DNA from: Sipunculus nudus
Lineage: Eukaryota > Annelida > Sipuncula > Golfingiida > Sipunculidae
NCBI GenBank assembly: GCA_026874595.1
Contig: CM049308.1
Coordinates: forward strand, 21,427,867-21,491,866
Direction of reading: 5' to 3'
DNA: 64,000 nt
The notes under the pieces are model-generated. The model ran no database searches, had not been told where the DNA came from, and saw only the letters and a list, made by a program, of their open reading frames with translations. The position numbers and the translations under genes are program-made. Positions 11,801 to 23,543 of this stretch are shown piece by piece; the stretch's first letter is position 1, and every line of letters begins with the position of its first letter.

Positions 11801-14800
11801 GGTCTGATACATTGTTCCAACGTTGGGGAGGTAGTCAGTGGTCAGATACATTGGCCCAGCGATAGGGAAGTAATCAGTGGTCAGATACATTGGCCCAGCA
11901 GTGGGGATGTATGTAAACAGTTGTCAGATACATAAACAGAGAGGTGGGAAAGTAGTAAGTGGTCAAATACATTGGCCCAGCGGGGGGGGGGAAGTAGTCA
12001 GTTGTCAGAAAAAATTAACAGAGCTGTGGGGAGGTGGTCAGTGGTCAGATACATTGACAGAGCGGTGGGGAAGTAGTCAGTGGTCTGATACATTGTTCCA
12101 ACGTTGGGGAAGTAGTCAGTGGTCAGATACATCGGTCCAGCGGTGGGGAAGTGGTCAGGGGCATTTACATTGCTCATTGGAAGTATTCAGTGGTCGGAAA
12201 CATTGGTCCAGCGGAGGGGAAGAAGTCAGTGGTCAAATACATTGGTCCAGTGGTTGGGAAGTGGTCAGTGGTCAGATACATTGGTCCAGTGGTTGAGAAG
12301 TGGTCAGTGGTCAGATACATTGGCCCAGCGGTGGGGAAGTGGTCAGGGGCATTTACATTGCTCATTGGAAGTATTCAGTGGTCGGAAACATTGGTCCAGC
12401 GTAGGGGAAGTAGTCAGTGGTCAAATACATTGGTCCAGCGGGCGATGGGGAAGTAGTCAGTGGTCAGATAAATTGGCCCAGCGGTGGGGAAGTAGTCGGT
12501 AGTCAGATACATTGACAAAGCAGTGGGGAAGTAGTCAGTGGTCTGATACATTGTTCCAACGTTGGGGAAGTAGTCGGTGGTCTGATACATTGTTCCAACG
12601 TTGGGGAAGTAGTCAGTGGTCAGATACATTGGTCCAACGGTGGGGAAGTAGTCAGTGGGCAGATACATTGGTCCAGTGGTTGGAAAGTGGTCAGTGGTCA
12701 GATACATTGGTCCAGTGGTTGGGAAGTGGTCAGTGGTCAGATACATTGGTCCAGTGGTTGAGAAGTGGTCAGTGATCAGATACATTGGTCCAGCGGAGGG
12801 GAAGTAGTCAGTGGTCAAATACATTGGTCCAGCGGGCGATGGGGGAGTAGTCAGTGGTCAGATACATTGGCCCAGCGGTGGGGAAGTAGTCAGTGGTCTG
12901 ATACATTGTTCCAACGTTGGGGAAGTAGTCAGTGGTCAGACACATTGGTCCAGCGGGGGGGGGGAAGTAGGCAATGGTCAGTTACATTTGCCCAGGGGGT
13001 GGGGAAGTAGTCAGTGGTCAGATACTTTAACAGAGCGTTGGGGAAGTAGTCAGTGGTCATATACATTGGTCCACCGAAGGGGAGGTAGTCAGTGGTCAGA
13101 TACATATGTCCGGCCGTGGGAAAGTGGTCGAAGGTCTGATACATTGTTCCAACGTTGGGGAGGTAGTCAGTGGTCAGATACATTGGCCCAGCGATAGGGA
13201 AGTAATCAGTGGTCAGATACATTGGCCCAGCAGTGGGGATGTATGTAAACAGTTGTCAGATACATAAACAGAGAGGTGGGAAAGTAGTAAGTGGTCAAAT
13301 ACATTGGCCCAGCGGGGGGGGGGGGGGGAAGTAGTCAGTGGTCAGAAAAAATTAACAGAGCTGTGGGGAGGTGGTCAGTGGTCAGATACATTGACAGAGC
13401 GGTGGGGAAGTAGTCAGTGGTCTGATACATTGTTCCAACGTTGGGGAAGTAGTCAGTGGTCAGATACATCGGTCCAGCGGTGGGGAAGTGGTCAGGGGCA
13501 TTTACATTGCTCATTGGAAGTATTCAGTGGTCGGAAACATTGGTCCAGCGGAGGGGAAGTAGTCAGTGGTCAAATACATTGGTCCAGTGGTTGGGAAGTG
13601 GTCAGTGGTCAGATACATTGGTCCAGTCGTTGAGAAGTGGTCAGTGGTCAGATACATTGGCCCAGCGGTGGGGAAGTGGTCAGGGGCATTTACATTGCTC
13701 ATTGGAAGTATTCAGTGGTCGGAAACATTGGTCCAGCGGAGGGGAAGTAGTCAGTGGTCAAATACATTGGTCCAGCGGGCGATGGGGAAGTAGTCAGTGG
13801 TCAGATAAATTGGCCCAGCGGTGGGGAAGTAGTCGGTAGTCAGATACATTGACAAAGCAGTGGGGAAGTAGTCAGTGGACTGATACATTGTTCCAACGTT
13901 GGGGAAGTAGTCGGTGGTCTGATACATTGTTCCAACGTTGGGGAAGTAGTCAGTGGTCAGATACATTGGTCCAACGGTGGGGAAGTAGTCAGTGGGCAGA
14001 TACATTGGTCCAGTGGTTGGAAAGTGGTCAGTGGTCAGATACATTGGTCCAGTGGTTGGGAAGTGGTCAGTGGTCAGATACATTGGTCCAGTGGTTGAGA
14101 AGTGGTCAGTGGTCAGATACATTGGCCCAGCGGTGGGGAAGTGGTCAGGGGCATTTACTTTGCCGAAGTATTCAGTGGTCAGATACATTGGTCCAGCGGA
14201 GGGGAAGTAGTCAGTGGTCAAATACATTGGTCCAGCGGGCGATTGGGAAGTAGTCAGTGGTCAGATACATTGGCCCAGCGGTGGGGAAGTAGTCGGTAGT
14301 CAGATACATTGACAAAGCAGTGGGGAAGTAGTCAGTGGTCTGATACATTGGTCCAACGTTGGGGAAGTAGTCGGTGGTCTGATACATTGTTCCAACGTTG
14401 GGGAAGTAGTCAGTGGTCAGATACATTGGTCCAACGGTGGGGAAATAGTCGGTGGTCAGATACATTGACAGAGCGGTGGGGAAGTAGTCAGTGGTCTGAT
14501 ACATTGATCCAAAGTTGGGGAAGTAGACATTGGTCAGATACATTGGTCCAGCGGTGGGGAAGTAGTCAGTAGTCTGATACATTGGCCCAGCGTTGGGGAA
14601 GTAGTCAGTGGGCAGATACATTGGTCCAGTGGTTTTGAAGTGGTCAGTGGTCAGATACATTGGCCCAGCGGTGGGGAAGTGGTCAGGGGCATTTACAATG
14701 CTCCAGATTTTTTGAAAGTATTCAGTGGTAAGATACATGGGTCCAGCGGAGGGGAAGTAGTCGGTGGTCAAATACATTGGTCCAGCGGGCGATGGGGAAG

Positions 14801-16195
14801 TAGTCAGTGGTCAGATATATTGGCCCAGCGATAGGGAAGTAATCAGTGGTCAGATACATTGGCCCAGCAGTGGGGATGTATGTAAACAGTGGTCAGATAC
14901 ATAAACAGAGAGGTGGGAAAGAAGTAAGTGGTCAAATACATTGGCCCAGCGGGGGGGGGGGAGTAGTCAGTGGTCAGATACTTTAACAGAGCGGTGGGGA
15001 GGTATTCAGTGGTCAGATACATTGACAGAGCGGTGGGGAAGTAGTCAGTGGTCTGATACATTGTTCCAACGTTGGGGAAGTAGTCAGTGGTCAGATACAT
15101 CGGTCCAGCGGTGGGGAAGTAGTCAGTGGGCAGATACATTGGTCCAGTGGTTGGGAATTGGCCAGTGGTCAGATACATTGGTCCAGTGGTTGGGAAGTGG
15201 TCAGTGGTCAGATACATTGGTCCAGTGGTTGAGAAGTGGTCAGTGGTCAGATATATTGGCCCAGCGGTGGGAAAGTGGTCAGGGGCATTTACATTGCTCC
15301 TTGGTAGTATTCAGTGGTCAGATACATTGGTCCAGCGGAGGGGAAGTAGTCGGTGGTCAAATACATTGGTCCAGCGGGCGATGGGGGAGTAGTCAGTGGT
15401 CAGATACATTGGCCCAGCGGTGGGGAAGTAGTCAGTGGTCTGATACATTGTTCCAACGTTGGGGAAGTAGTCAGTGGTCAGACACATTGGTCCAGCGGGG
15501 GGGGGAGTAGGCAGTGGTCAGATACATTTGCCCAGGGGGGTGGGGAAGTAGTCAGTGGTCAGATACTTTAACAGAGCGTTGGGGAAGTAGTCAGTGGTCA
15601 TATACATATTGGTCCACCGAAGGGGAGGTAGTCAGTGGTCAGATACATATGTCCGGCCGTGGGAAAGTGGTCGGGGGTCTGATACATTGTTCCAACGTTG
15701 GGGAGGTAGTCAGTGGTCAGATACATTGGCCCAGCGATAGGGAAGTAATCAGTGGTCAGATACATTGGCCCAGCAGTGGGGATGTATGTAAACAGTTGGT
15801 TGGTAAGTGGTCAGTGGTCCGATACATTGGTCCAGCGGGCGATGGGGAAGTAGTCAGTGGTCAGATACATTGTCCAGATCTGGGGAAGTGGTTAGTGGTC
15901 AGAAACATTGGTCCAGTAGTGGGGAAGCGGTCAGTAGTCACATACATTGGTCCAGTGGTTGGGAAGTGGTCAGTAGTCAGGTACATCGGCCGAGCGGTGG
16001 GGAAGTGATCAGTGGTCAAATACATTGGTCCAGTGATGGGAATAGGTCAGTGGTCAAATACATTGGTCCAGTGATGGGAATAGGTCAGTGGTCATTTACA
16101 TTGGTCCAGTGATGAGAATAGATCAGTACTTAGATACATTAGTTACGCGGTTGGGATGTGGTCAGTGGTCAGATACCTTTGTCCAGCTCTGGGTA
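8821..16195. repeat. Main 39-bp satellite array (7.4 kb) with higher-order repeats
   Basis: About 190 units of the 39-bp repeat. Variant units (for example 'tgcccaggggggtgggg', 'ctttaacagagcgttgggg', 'catatgtccggccgtggg') recur in fixed order. The 'tttgcccagg' variant lies at about 8927, 9836, 10748, 11655, 12987 and 15530, so spacings are about 907-912 bp, then 1332 and 2543. Offset comparison also shows a 1337-bp higher-order copy (12119 region against 13456 region). G tracts of 7-14 bases occur repeatedly. No stable coding frame persists through the array. Confidence 0.97.
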
Positions 16196-16204
16196 AGTGA
16201 TCCA

Positions 16205-16280
16205 ACATATTTTGTATATTATATTGAGAAAACGCGGTAAGGAAGAGACAGCCTTTATGAACATTTCTGTATACATTTGA
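16205..16280 (+). pseudogene. Decayed exon-like block, start of D (U1)
   Basis: Directly after the main satellite: 'tattatattgagaaaacgcg' and so on translates as YYIEKTR, a stop, then GRDSLYEHFC, matching the block-A frame with an in-frame stop. The U3 counterpart is at 46648-46722 with a further substitution ('aagaaagag'). Confidence 0.4.
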
Positions 16281-18255
16281 TATTAAGGCTAATACCGCCC
16301 AGTAAACCCTAGAACCAAGTAAGCATGCTGAGTATTGTTTACCTTGCCCTATATCATATCCTTTTGGCTTCACCATGCTGTAGGTACACCTTGTACAGGA
16401 GTACGTGGCTAAAGGACGGTCAATATATAGAAATGCAAGTGGGCAAGTCGAGACTTGTTATAGTATATATGATAAGACACAGAAGTGGCTGAGGCCATAT
16501 ATGAGAAGCCAGGTGTTTACTACTTACACAACGGTCCTTTAATTTAACCAATTATGTTTTATTTATGTACTGATAAACTATATAATTGACCATAAATTAT
16601 ACTACAAGAAATAAGCTAGATACCTGCCCCCTTCAGAACGCTACCTGACCATTAATTCACCTACGTGTCTTATCATTCGCCCGACCCCACGTCATGTTGA
16701 CACCAATTTTTTATACATTAGGTGCAAGTTTGATGAGTTCTCGGGGGGGGGGGTTCTGGGGCCCCTTCTGGGACATATAGCAGTACATGATATAATGTGA
16801 CAGAGACGCATGCATGCACACTTATTTATCCTGATCCGGCTTACCTCCGGTCTTGACTGAATCTGTTTATTATGACGTGCAGAATGAAAACATTGATGAT
16901 AAAGTTATCTCAATCGGGCGCAGTACACGCTGGTTCAGGAGCTACGTCAGATCAGCAAAAATAGTCACATCAACCAAAAAGATAAGATTAAACAGACTTC
17001 ATGCACACAAACACAAACACACAATATTATATAAAAAGAGGAGAGATGTAACTGACAGATCACGAGCATTGTATACTGAACATTCAGATTTTTGCGACCC
17101 CATGGACATTCAGGACGCGTTCGCTGCTCATATAGAAACAAGAAGTGCCAATAAACATATATTTCATGTGTACACTGATCTACACTGAAGAATATATTAT
17201 ATGAATATGCATATGCCATTCCAATGTATGTATAATAAACCCTGTTGTCAAACTGAGGCTGAAAGTTTACCAAACGGTAAGCCAGACGCATATACACCCG
17301 ACTTAATATCAGTGAATGACATGCAATGCAACAGCTTAAACATCAGATTCAATGTCGTCTTAGAATCATAAGACTATGAGTGAGTTGTGTTTGTAATGAC
17401 AAATACACTAATTAAGCATTTAATTCGGCACATCGCGCAGTATCAGAACGCCAGGTCGAAACATATTTCGTGTTTGCACACACATATACACACACAAACG
17501 AGCGCGCTGTCTTAATAAAATAAAAAAAGTAGTTCTGCTGAAACTGGAGATTTCAAGAGGCATACAGTTTTTTATACCCAGATAAGCACTGACATTCATG
17601 ACATGCGCCGGGCTCATAAATGTGAGTAGTGTCTATAAAACATGGTGTATTTGTACATTACACTTCACATTACACATTACACAGACGTATACGGCTAACG
17701 ATGATATACGAACCACCCTCTTCAGTACGCAAAGACCGTATAGAAGAATGAGCAAACCGTGGAACTTTAATGAATAATCTGTGTTTATGTGTGTGTGTTA
17801 CGTTTCCCTGGCCCATTGAACTCGCAGCATTTCAGCCATACAGGTTAAATTAACAGGTAATATTATGTACACCACCGGGAAAAGCGGAAAGAAATGGACA
17901 GACTTATACGAACACATCTACAATTACAATAGAAAGGTAAATGTTGAACACCGACCATATAGTTGTAAAGTTGTATGTTAGACACAGACCATATACATAA
18001 GTACTGTCCCATACAGTCCTCGGAACACTCTGTCGAGGAATGTCTGTATTTTTTAATATTTACCGCTTAGTTTAACCCCCCCCCCCCACCTAAAAATCAT
18101 TTACTAGATAAATACTTCTATTAACTGTGAAAAATAAATAAATGTCAATAGAGATCATCTTAAAATATTTTTATAGTTACCAAATGTATAAAGGAATATG
18201 TCCATTTATTTTTTTTCAAATATTTTCCACAAACTGGGCACGTTGAAACTTTCAC
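16281..18255. other. Block D (U1), gene-free
   Basis: A diverged relative of block A. 'cgcccagtaaaccctagaac', 'caggagtacgtggctaaagg', 'gtgggcaagtcgagacttgt', and later 'gaatatgcatatgccattcc' and 'aacatatttcgtgtttgcac' each match A at 211, 310, 355, 2951 and 3190. It also has a G tract at 16743 and short CA tracts. The small open frames (for example 16853-17188) do not persist in U3, where that region has in-frame stops. Confidence 0.7.
17865..17981 (+). pseudogene. Conserved short frame, block D of U1
   Basis: Reads MYTTGKSGKKWTDLYEHIY and then NYNRKVNVEHRPYSCKVVC and a stop. The extra C-terminal residues come from a local 34-bp tandem duplication ('gtaaatgttgaacaccgacc' against 'ttgtatgttagacacagacc'). 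An acceptor-like 'tttcagccatacag' precedes it. Confidence 0.35.
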
Positions 18256-18400
18256 TTTTCAAATTTTACACATACCAGGAAAAAATATGTTATTGTTTGA
18301 CACTAATTATTATATGGTTTTGCGGTGAGAATGTTGAAAATTTTGTGGTCACATTTTTTTAAAAGAAAAGACATGCAAACTGACATTTTCTTTTTCCCAG

Positions 18401-18510
18401 ATCCATCCAGTACAGCAACTATTGACAGGAAACAAATAGTCAGAAGGATAAATAGAAAGATGTATGGTCGATGTAATGTATGTTTCAGTGCGAAAATAGA
18501 AGCTGAATAA
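18401..18510 (+). other. Possible exon-like segment in E (U1)
   Basis: 'tttctttttcccag' is a good match to a 3' splice site and is followed by an open stretch (PSSTATIDRKQIVRRINRK, MYGRCNVCFSAKIEAE) ending in TAA. The U2 copy is at 30797-30906 with one replacement (SAK to SEK). There is no protein recognition and no matching donor nearby. Confidence 0.2.
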
Positions 18511-19051
18511 GCTTTCATTTATTTACTCAAATGACAAACCTCTGATAAAATTCTTCTTCAGGAACACAATCAAAATGTGTGATTTAAAGAAGGATTTTAC
18601 TAGTGTTTTAAAAAAAAAAAGACATGTTATAATATGTCTGTCCAACATGCCATCGCAAGCAGTCATTCCGTTACCTTAGTTTTGTCATTCTATGGTAGAG
18701 CTTCTGTTTATACATATTTATATTTTAAATTGTGATCCTAATTGTGAATGCTAAGGGCTAATTCTCCTACTTCATTAGTTTTCTAACTCTATTAACATTG
18801 ATGCTGTGAACTCAAGCCATATGCAGGGCATGTGGTCACAGAATGATATAGGCTGGTGAGCAAACCAGCCTGTATCTACACATGGCTGATTAAGGGTCTC
18901 CAACTGTGTGTTTTGTCAAACTGATGTATGTGCTCTTAGCTCAGCACATATGCCTTTATATATAATGAAATTCAGTTCATATGTACCTTGCTATTAGTTT
19001 TAACAGAATCCAGATTTTCTAAATCATTCCTTTTGTTACTATGAAGATAAT

Positions 19052-19515
19052 TGTTATTTTAGTGGAATTATAGAAATGTCTATAAATTTGGATTGCAGTA
19101 TCATTGCCATTTATTATATAAATATTAAATACTATGTACTGATTTTGAGCACACATGTTCATATAACATCTATCTTTAATCAGTGTAAAATTCAGAGAAA
19201 TCTATGCAGTAACTTTTAAATTATGACTATATTTGTATATGATCTAAAACACAGAATTCCTAATCTTAGTTCATTTAGCCCTATCGAGATAGCGTGGGTC
19301 AGTTGTAAACTGACCAATGAGCTCCCTGCTGGCAGTTATTACATAAGGCCAGCGGGACTGTTAAGGGGCAGTCAGGCAGCAGACACGGAGAGTCCAGCAC
19401 CAGCCAGCCAGCCATTACAATGTTTGATGTATGCCATATTTGTTGTAACTGGAATCAGTAAATTGTGAATAAAGGATTGTGAAACAAGATTGTTCTATCA
19501 AGATCCCGCGTGACA
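19052..19515 (+). mobile_element. Candidate solo LTR, E of U1
   Basis: A 464-bp segment that begins TGTTATTTTAG and ends CCCGCGTGACA, so it has 5'-TG...CA-3' ends. It is flanked by the direct 5-bp repeat ATAAT (19047-19051 and 19516-19520), as expected for LTR-retrotransposon integration. A polyadenylation signal AATAAA lies about 45 bases before the end, and a TATA-like 'ttacataagg' lies upstream. A perfect 8-bp-stem hairpin occupies 19297-19315. There is no internal retroelement region beside it, so it would be a solo LTR. The 81-codon open frame across it is not considered a gene. The family is not identified. Confidence 0.55.
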
Positions 19516-19520
19516 ATAAT

Positions 19521-20284
19521 TCCTTAACCCATTAAAAGTTTAAATATTCTAGTAATTCTAATAAATTTAAATAAATTCACTTTAACATATTGAACCGTTG
19601 TCATGTTGTCTGTGGAATGATCCTATAAATATATTTTATTCTCTGCACACTTCACAGAGATTTTCAGGTTTTCACACCAAGGTACAAAAGTGAGATTTCT
19701 CTGAATCATTCCGTAACCAATGCTGATTAATTAACCAAATTTGCCTTCTTAAGTCCATACAAAAAAAATGTTTATAAAATTACTTCACTAACCCTACACT
19801 ACCCCAGGAAATATTTTATATTTGAAATAAGTGATTATTTACGGAATTATTTAATTGAAAATAGTCCAAAATCTGATTCCATTACTCGCGGACTTGCCCA
19901 AATGTTATTTTTGAGTACTGGTATTAAACCACTTTGGAATAAATATCCCAAAAATATGCATGTCTGGGGGTCCATGCTCTCTGGTAAAGGAGGCTAGATT
20001 GGCCACTGTCTTTTTGATCACTGTTGATCAAAAAAGCATCATGGCGGCAAGCAGCTAAAACTTGTACACATCGGGGAAATTTATTTTCTTCATACTCTTG
20101 TTTAACATGAAACTGGCATATGTATTTGGAACTTATTTCTCGTGGTGCATGTGCATGTATTGTTCGACAGTGTTATACTAAATACAACTATTCCCGAGCC
20201 AAGACAGGTTACAAAGGTGAGGGCCACTGGACATTATGCATTGAACCTGCCAGGCTCATAGAGCCACTTTTGACAACTGTTTAA
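19521..20284. other. Gene-free stretch of E between LTR and hAT-like element
   Basis: AT-rich, no long open frame, no repeats beyond the copy in U2 (31915-32678). I see nothing further in it. Confidence 0.6.
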
Positions 20285-20292
20285 AGCAAAAT

Positions 20293-20344
20293 CAGTGGCG
20301 TCAATTTTTCTTCCAGGTTGGGGGGGATGACTTTGTATATATGC

Positions 20345-20386
<42 letters not shown>

Positions 20387-20413
20387 ATTTCAGCGTCTCT
20401 GAGTGACATATTC

Positions 20414-20483
<70 letters not shown>

Positions 20484-20762
20484 TTATATAGATATATAAT
20501 TATATATAAATACTTAATCATATTTAAAATAATTATAATGTTTTAGAAAATCAGTTATTTTGTGAATTCTAAGCAAGGTTTAGATATAAATTTTTTTAGT
20601 GAATAGATCTAAAGTCTTTAATTATATTGATTAATAAATTTCATTTGCAATATTATAATATTTTTCTCTGAAAAGTGGGGGGATGATTACATTGACCATC
20701 CCCCCCTTGCCAAAAAGTGGGGGATATATATACCCCCCATACCCCCTATATTGACGCCCCTG
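20293..20762. mobile_element. hAT-like non-autonomous element (MITE), E of U1
   Basis: A 470-bp element with terminal inverted repeats CAGTGGCGTCAAT (left) and CAGGGGCGTCAAT (right, reverse complement). It is flanked by a perfect 8-bp direct repeat AGCAAAAT at 20285-20292 and 20763-20770. An 8-bp duplication with a CAG-G-G-type terminus fits the hAT superfamily. The interior is two TA-dinucleotide tracts plus AT-rich sequence, with no transposase, so it would need a transposase in trans. Confidence 0.85.
20344..20500. repeat. TA dinucleotide microsatellite
   Basis: Two TA tracts separated by 'cctatttcagcgtctctgagtg', inside the hAT-like element. The counterpart in U2 is at 32740-32880 with different tract lengths. 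Confidence 0.95.
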
Positions 20763-20770
20763 AGCAAAAT

Positions 20771-22093
20771 ATACATGTTTGAAATGTACATGTGCAACAT
20801 TCCATCTTCTGGGGCAAGGCTGAAATGTGCAAAGGTCTCTGGCATGACGTCATAAGTGCCAGTGCTTTGAAGCAGCATATTACACCCAAGCCAATACACA
20901 CAACCAAAACATCACTATCGCTTAAAATATTGTCATTTCTGTCAAAAATTATCCACTGAACATGGGACCTTATTCAAATAGGAGAGAAACCTACTTGTTT
21001 CTGCAACGGATCTAGCATGCGAACATACAGAATGAATAAAAATTCATGGACAGCAGATGGAAATGAATAACATTTAATGTTATCCTTTCAATGTTTGTAC
21101 TTAAGTACGTGCTACCATCCACGTTTGAAGTGACTATGAATGCCTAATGTGCATATACAAATCTGTTTGGTTCATGTTAATATAAATACGATAAAAGCTA
21201 ATTGTGGACTCCCATCCACCATCTTGCTTATTTGCCCCACACAGCCAAAAATGCAATGACATTTTTCAGCTTCATTTTAATAAAAGTGTTTACCATAAGT
21301 AACAGATTAAAGTCTATCACCAGACATGCATATTAGACAGGCAACAAACTGTTGTAGGGCTTGCACAATATTAAGGTTGTCAAATATCTGCCATTGCCAT
21401 TTCTGTTATTTGTCATAATGGTAGAGACATGGAATCAAAGAGGAGAAAACAGATGGGGTTACGCTTTGATGACGAGTGAAACCCTTTGGGCTCCAAATGA
21501 AACTAACCAATCATCACCAATGGTGATGTCATTTAACCTTTTCCTCTGGTGAATTATTTGCAATAAAGGCACGCACATTTCCTTAAAAATAGGTTAGAAG
21601 TTTTTTACCTATCAAGCTCTGCAGTAAATCTAAAAGTATTATATGTCCCTGTCTTCAATTACATAGGTCCAAAAGAAACAAGGTGTTCCCCGGGTAACAT
21701 GACATTACCTGTCGTACAAACTTGCCTTCAGACCCCTGAGCCTTTATCTGAAAGATTGTTTTTCCTAACAAAATACTTTTCCCCCGAAACTTTCAGAAAA
21801 TGGTGTTCTACTGTAGTTATAATAACTGGTGCGATGGACTCTCCATGGTGTATATGTTGGCATGCAGTAGTTATCATGTTCCAGGGTGGCAGAAGGAAGA
21901 ACTATATCATATGGATACATGTCTTTCAGTATATGTGCATTATACAGGGCTGAACTTCAGGGGGCTAAAACAGCAATTGACCTATCCACCAGAGCCCAAA
22001 TGCTCCGCCCTTTTAACCTAATTATTACAATCAGCCCCCTACACAGAAAGTCTTCCATGCCCATGGTAGCGAGAGCTTCTTACAATATAATAA
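20771..22093. other. Gene-free stretch of E before the CRE cluster
   Basis: Moderately AT-rich. Short open frames (21361-21552, 21699-21953) are identical or nearly so in U2 but contain no recognisable domain. Confidence 0.6.
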
Positions 22094-22141
22094 TGACGTC
22101 ACGAAGGTCGATGACGCATGACGTCATATTGACTGACGTCA
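22094..22141. promoter_or_regulatory. Cluster of three perfect CRE palindromes (U1)
   Basis: TGACGTCA, the consensus site for CREB/ATF-type bZIP factors, occurs at 22094-22101, 22119-22126 and 22134-22141, plus a half-site TGACGC at 22112. A further TGACGTCA is at 20845-20852. No promoter or transcript can be tied to it, so function is unproven. Confidence 0.5.
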
Positions 22142-22293
22142 TCAAGTGGTATCACTGTCCTCATATCGCAGTCATTGTGAAATGTTTTGCAATATTTTGG
22201 ATTATTTGTCTCATACAATTTACATGCCAGGTAAGACATTATTATTACTGACTCGGTAGTCAGTGGAATCGTTCCTGCAGCCTATAGCCTAGA

Positions 22294-23439
22294 TTTTTAG
22301 CTCAGATGACTATATTGTCCGTCGTCCGTCCGTCCAATAAAAAATTGGTACCTTATATTTTGCCCAACTTTGGCCACGGCACGTTTTTTTTTTTTCCTGT
22401 AAGTACTGTGGATTTAATTTTCACAGCATGTGCACATAAGGATTTAATCTGTTAAAATCTGAAATTTGAAAATAAAAGCTGCAAAATTAGGCTAGTTATT
22501 AATTTTTTTTGGAGGCTCTTGTTGTATTCCCTTACATTGTCAAGCAGTCCACTTTGGTCACTGTAGGTCATTCAGTGCAGCTCTCTATGCTCCCTGGGCT
22601 GTTGACATAATGTTATGCAATCCCATCACTACGGCAAGCCCTCTCTCCACTGAGTAGAGCTTGATCAGGCTGTCTGCAGTTAATACCATACCGCAGGGAG
22701 TCTTTTTCTCTTCCCCCCCCCCCCCCCACCCCATTCTGTTGACAGACCTGTACTATGAACTAGATGAATCTTAAAATTAACATTTTTTCAGCAACGAACA
22801 GTTACAACAGACCTCTCCCCCCACCCACCCCTTCAATACACAAGACTAACAAACAAGATGAATCTCAAATTTTAATGTTAAATAAATTCTTTTTGATGAG
22901 ACTTGGACAATTTTGATTTTTTAAAGAAAAAAATTTCAGAAATTTAATCCTAATATTCAAATGTGATAAAATATTAGGATCTAATGTAAGTGCTAACTGA
23001 CAAGATTTAAGAAGATATAAATACTTTGTAGCATTTCATTCATATCTCTTAAAGTTGGCGGGGCCTAGGTGTGAAAAACACTGTTAACTTAGTATTAAAA
23101 TTGGGAATATTGGTCAAACTTTGTGGGATTAATTTTTAACTCACTCATGGCCATATATTTATCTTTTGAAAACTTAATTACCTTCACACATTATTTGTTT
23201 ATGAAATGTTACTTTTATATAACACTTACCGTAGGCCTATTTGTTCCCTTGGTGCATCACTTAATGGTTTAGCTCATGTCCATTATTCTATAATTTTCAA
23301 AGTTTCATTTTAGCAGGGCCATTTTCTCATAGCTTTTCTAATGATAATATACATGAAAAACCAAAAGAAATAAAATATTTTGCAGTTACTAATATTTTCC
23401 AAAATTCAGGTGAGCGATGTGACCCATGGGTCCCTTGTT
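22294..23439 (+). mobile_element. Dispersed element, family 1, in E of U1
   Basis: It begins 'tttttagctcagatgac', then 'gtccgtcgtccgtccgtcc', and ends 'ggtgagcgatgtgacccatg' followed by 'ggtcccttgtt'. The interior contains a C tract at about 22716 and AT-rich DNA, with no coding. A diverged, 5'-damaged relative lies at 28604-29958. Confidence 0.6.
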
Positions 23440-23543
23440 GCAAGTAGGGGAGTGATCAGTCATAATTGTCATAGCATTCTAGCAAATTTGACCATCTCAT
23501 TTCTTGTTTTAGTTTTTTTTTATATCTTGTTTTTCTTTTATAG

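Noticed and set aside
8821-16195. Satellite open frames (up to 214 codons) as repetitive-protein genes
   Set aside because: The 39-bp period makes any stop-free frame repeat indefinitely. Several frames on both strands are open and switch where unit lengths vary, which is not the behaviour of a coding gene.
16853-17188. 111-codon open frame in block D of U1
   Set aside because: The U3 counterpart (47306-47630) is interrupted by base changes and a short deletion, and the translated sequence resembles no family I know.
18845-18872. Hairpin 'aggctggt...accagcct' and neighbouring hairpin near 18935 as a structured RNA
   Set aside because: Isolated 8-bp stems with no conserved core of a known ribozyme or riboswitch, and both copies are too similar to test covariation.
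19223-19468. 81-codon open frame identical in U1 and U2 as a gene
   Set aside because: It lies wholly inside the candidate solo LTR. Identity between copies reflects recent duplication of the block, not selection.
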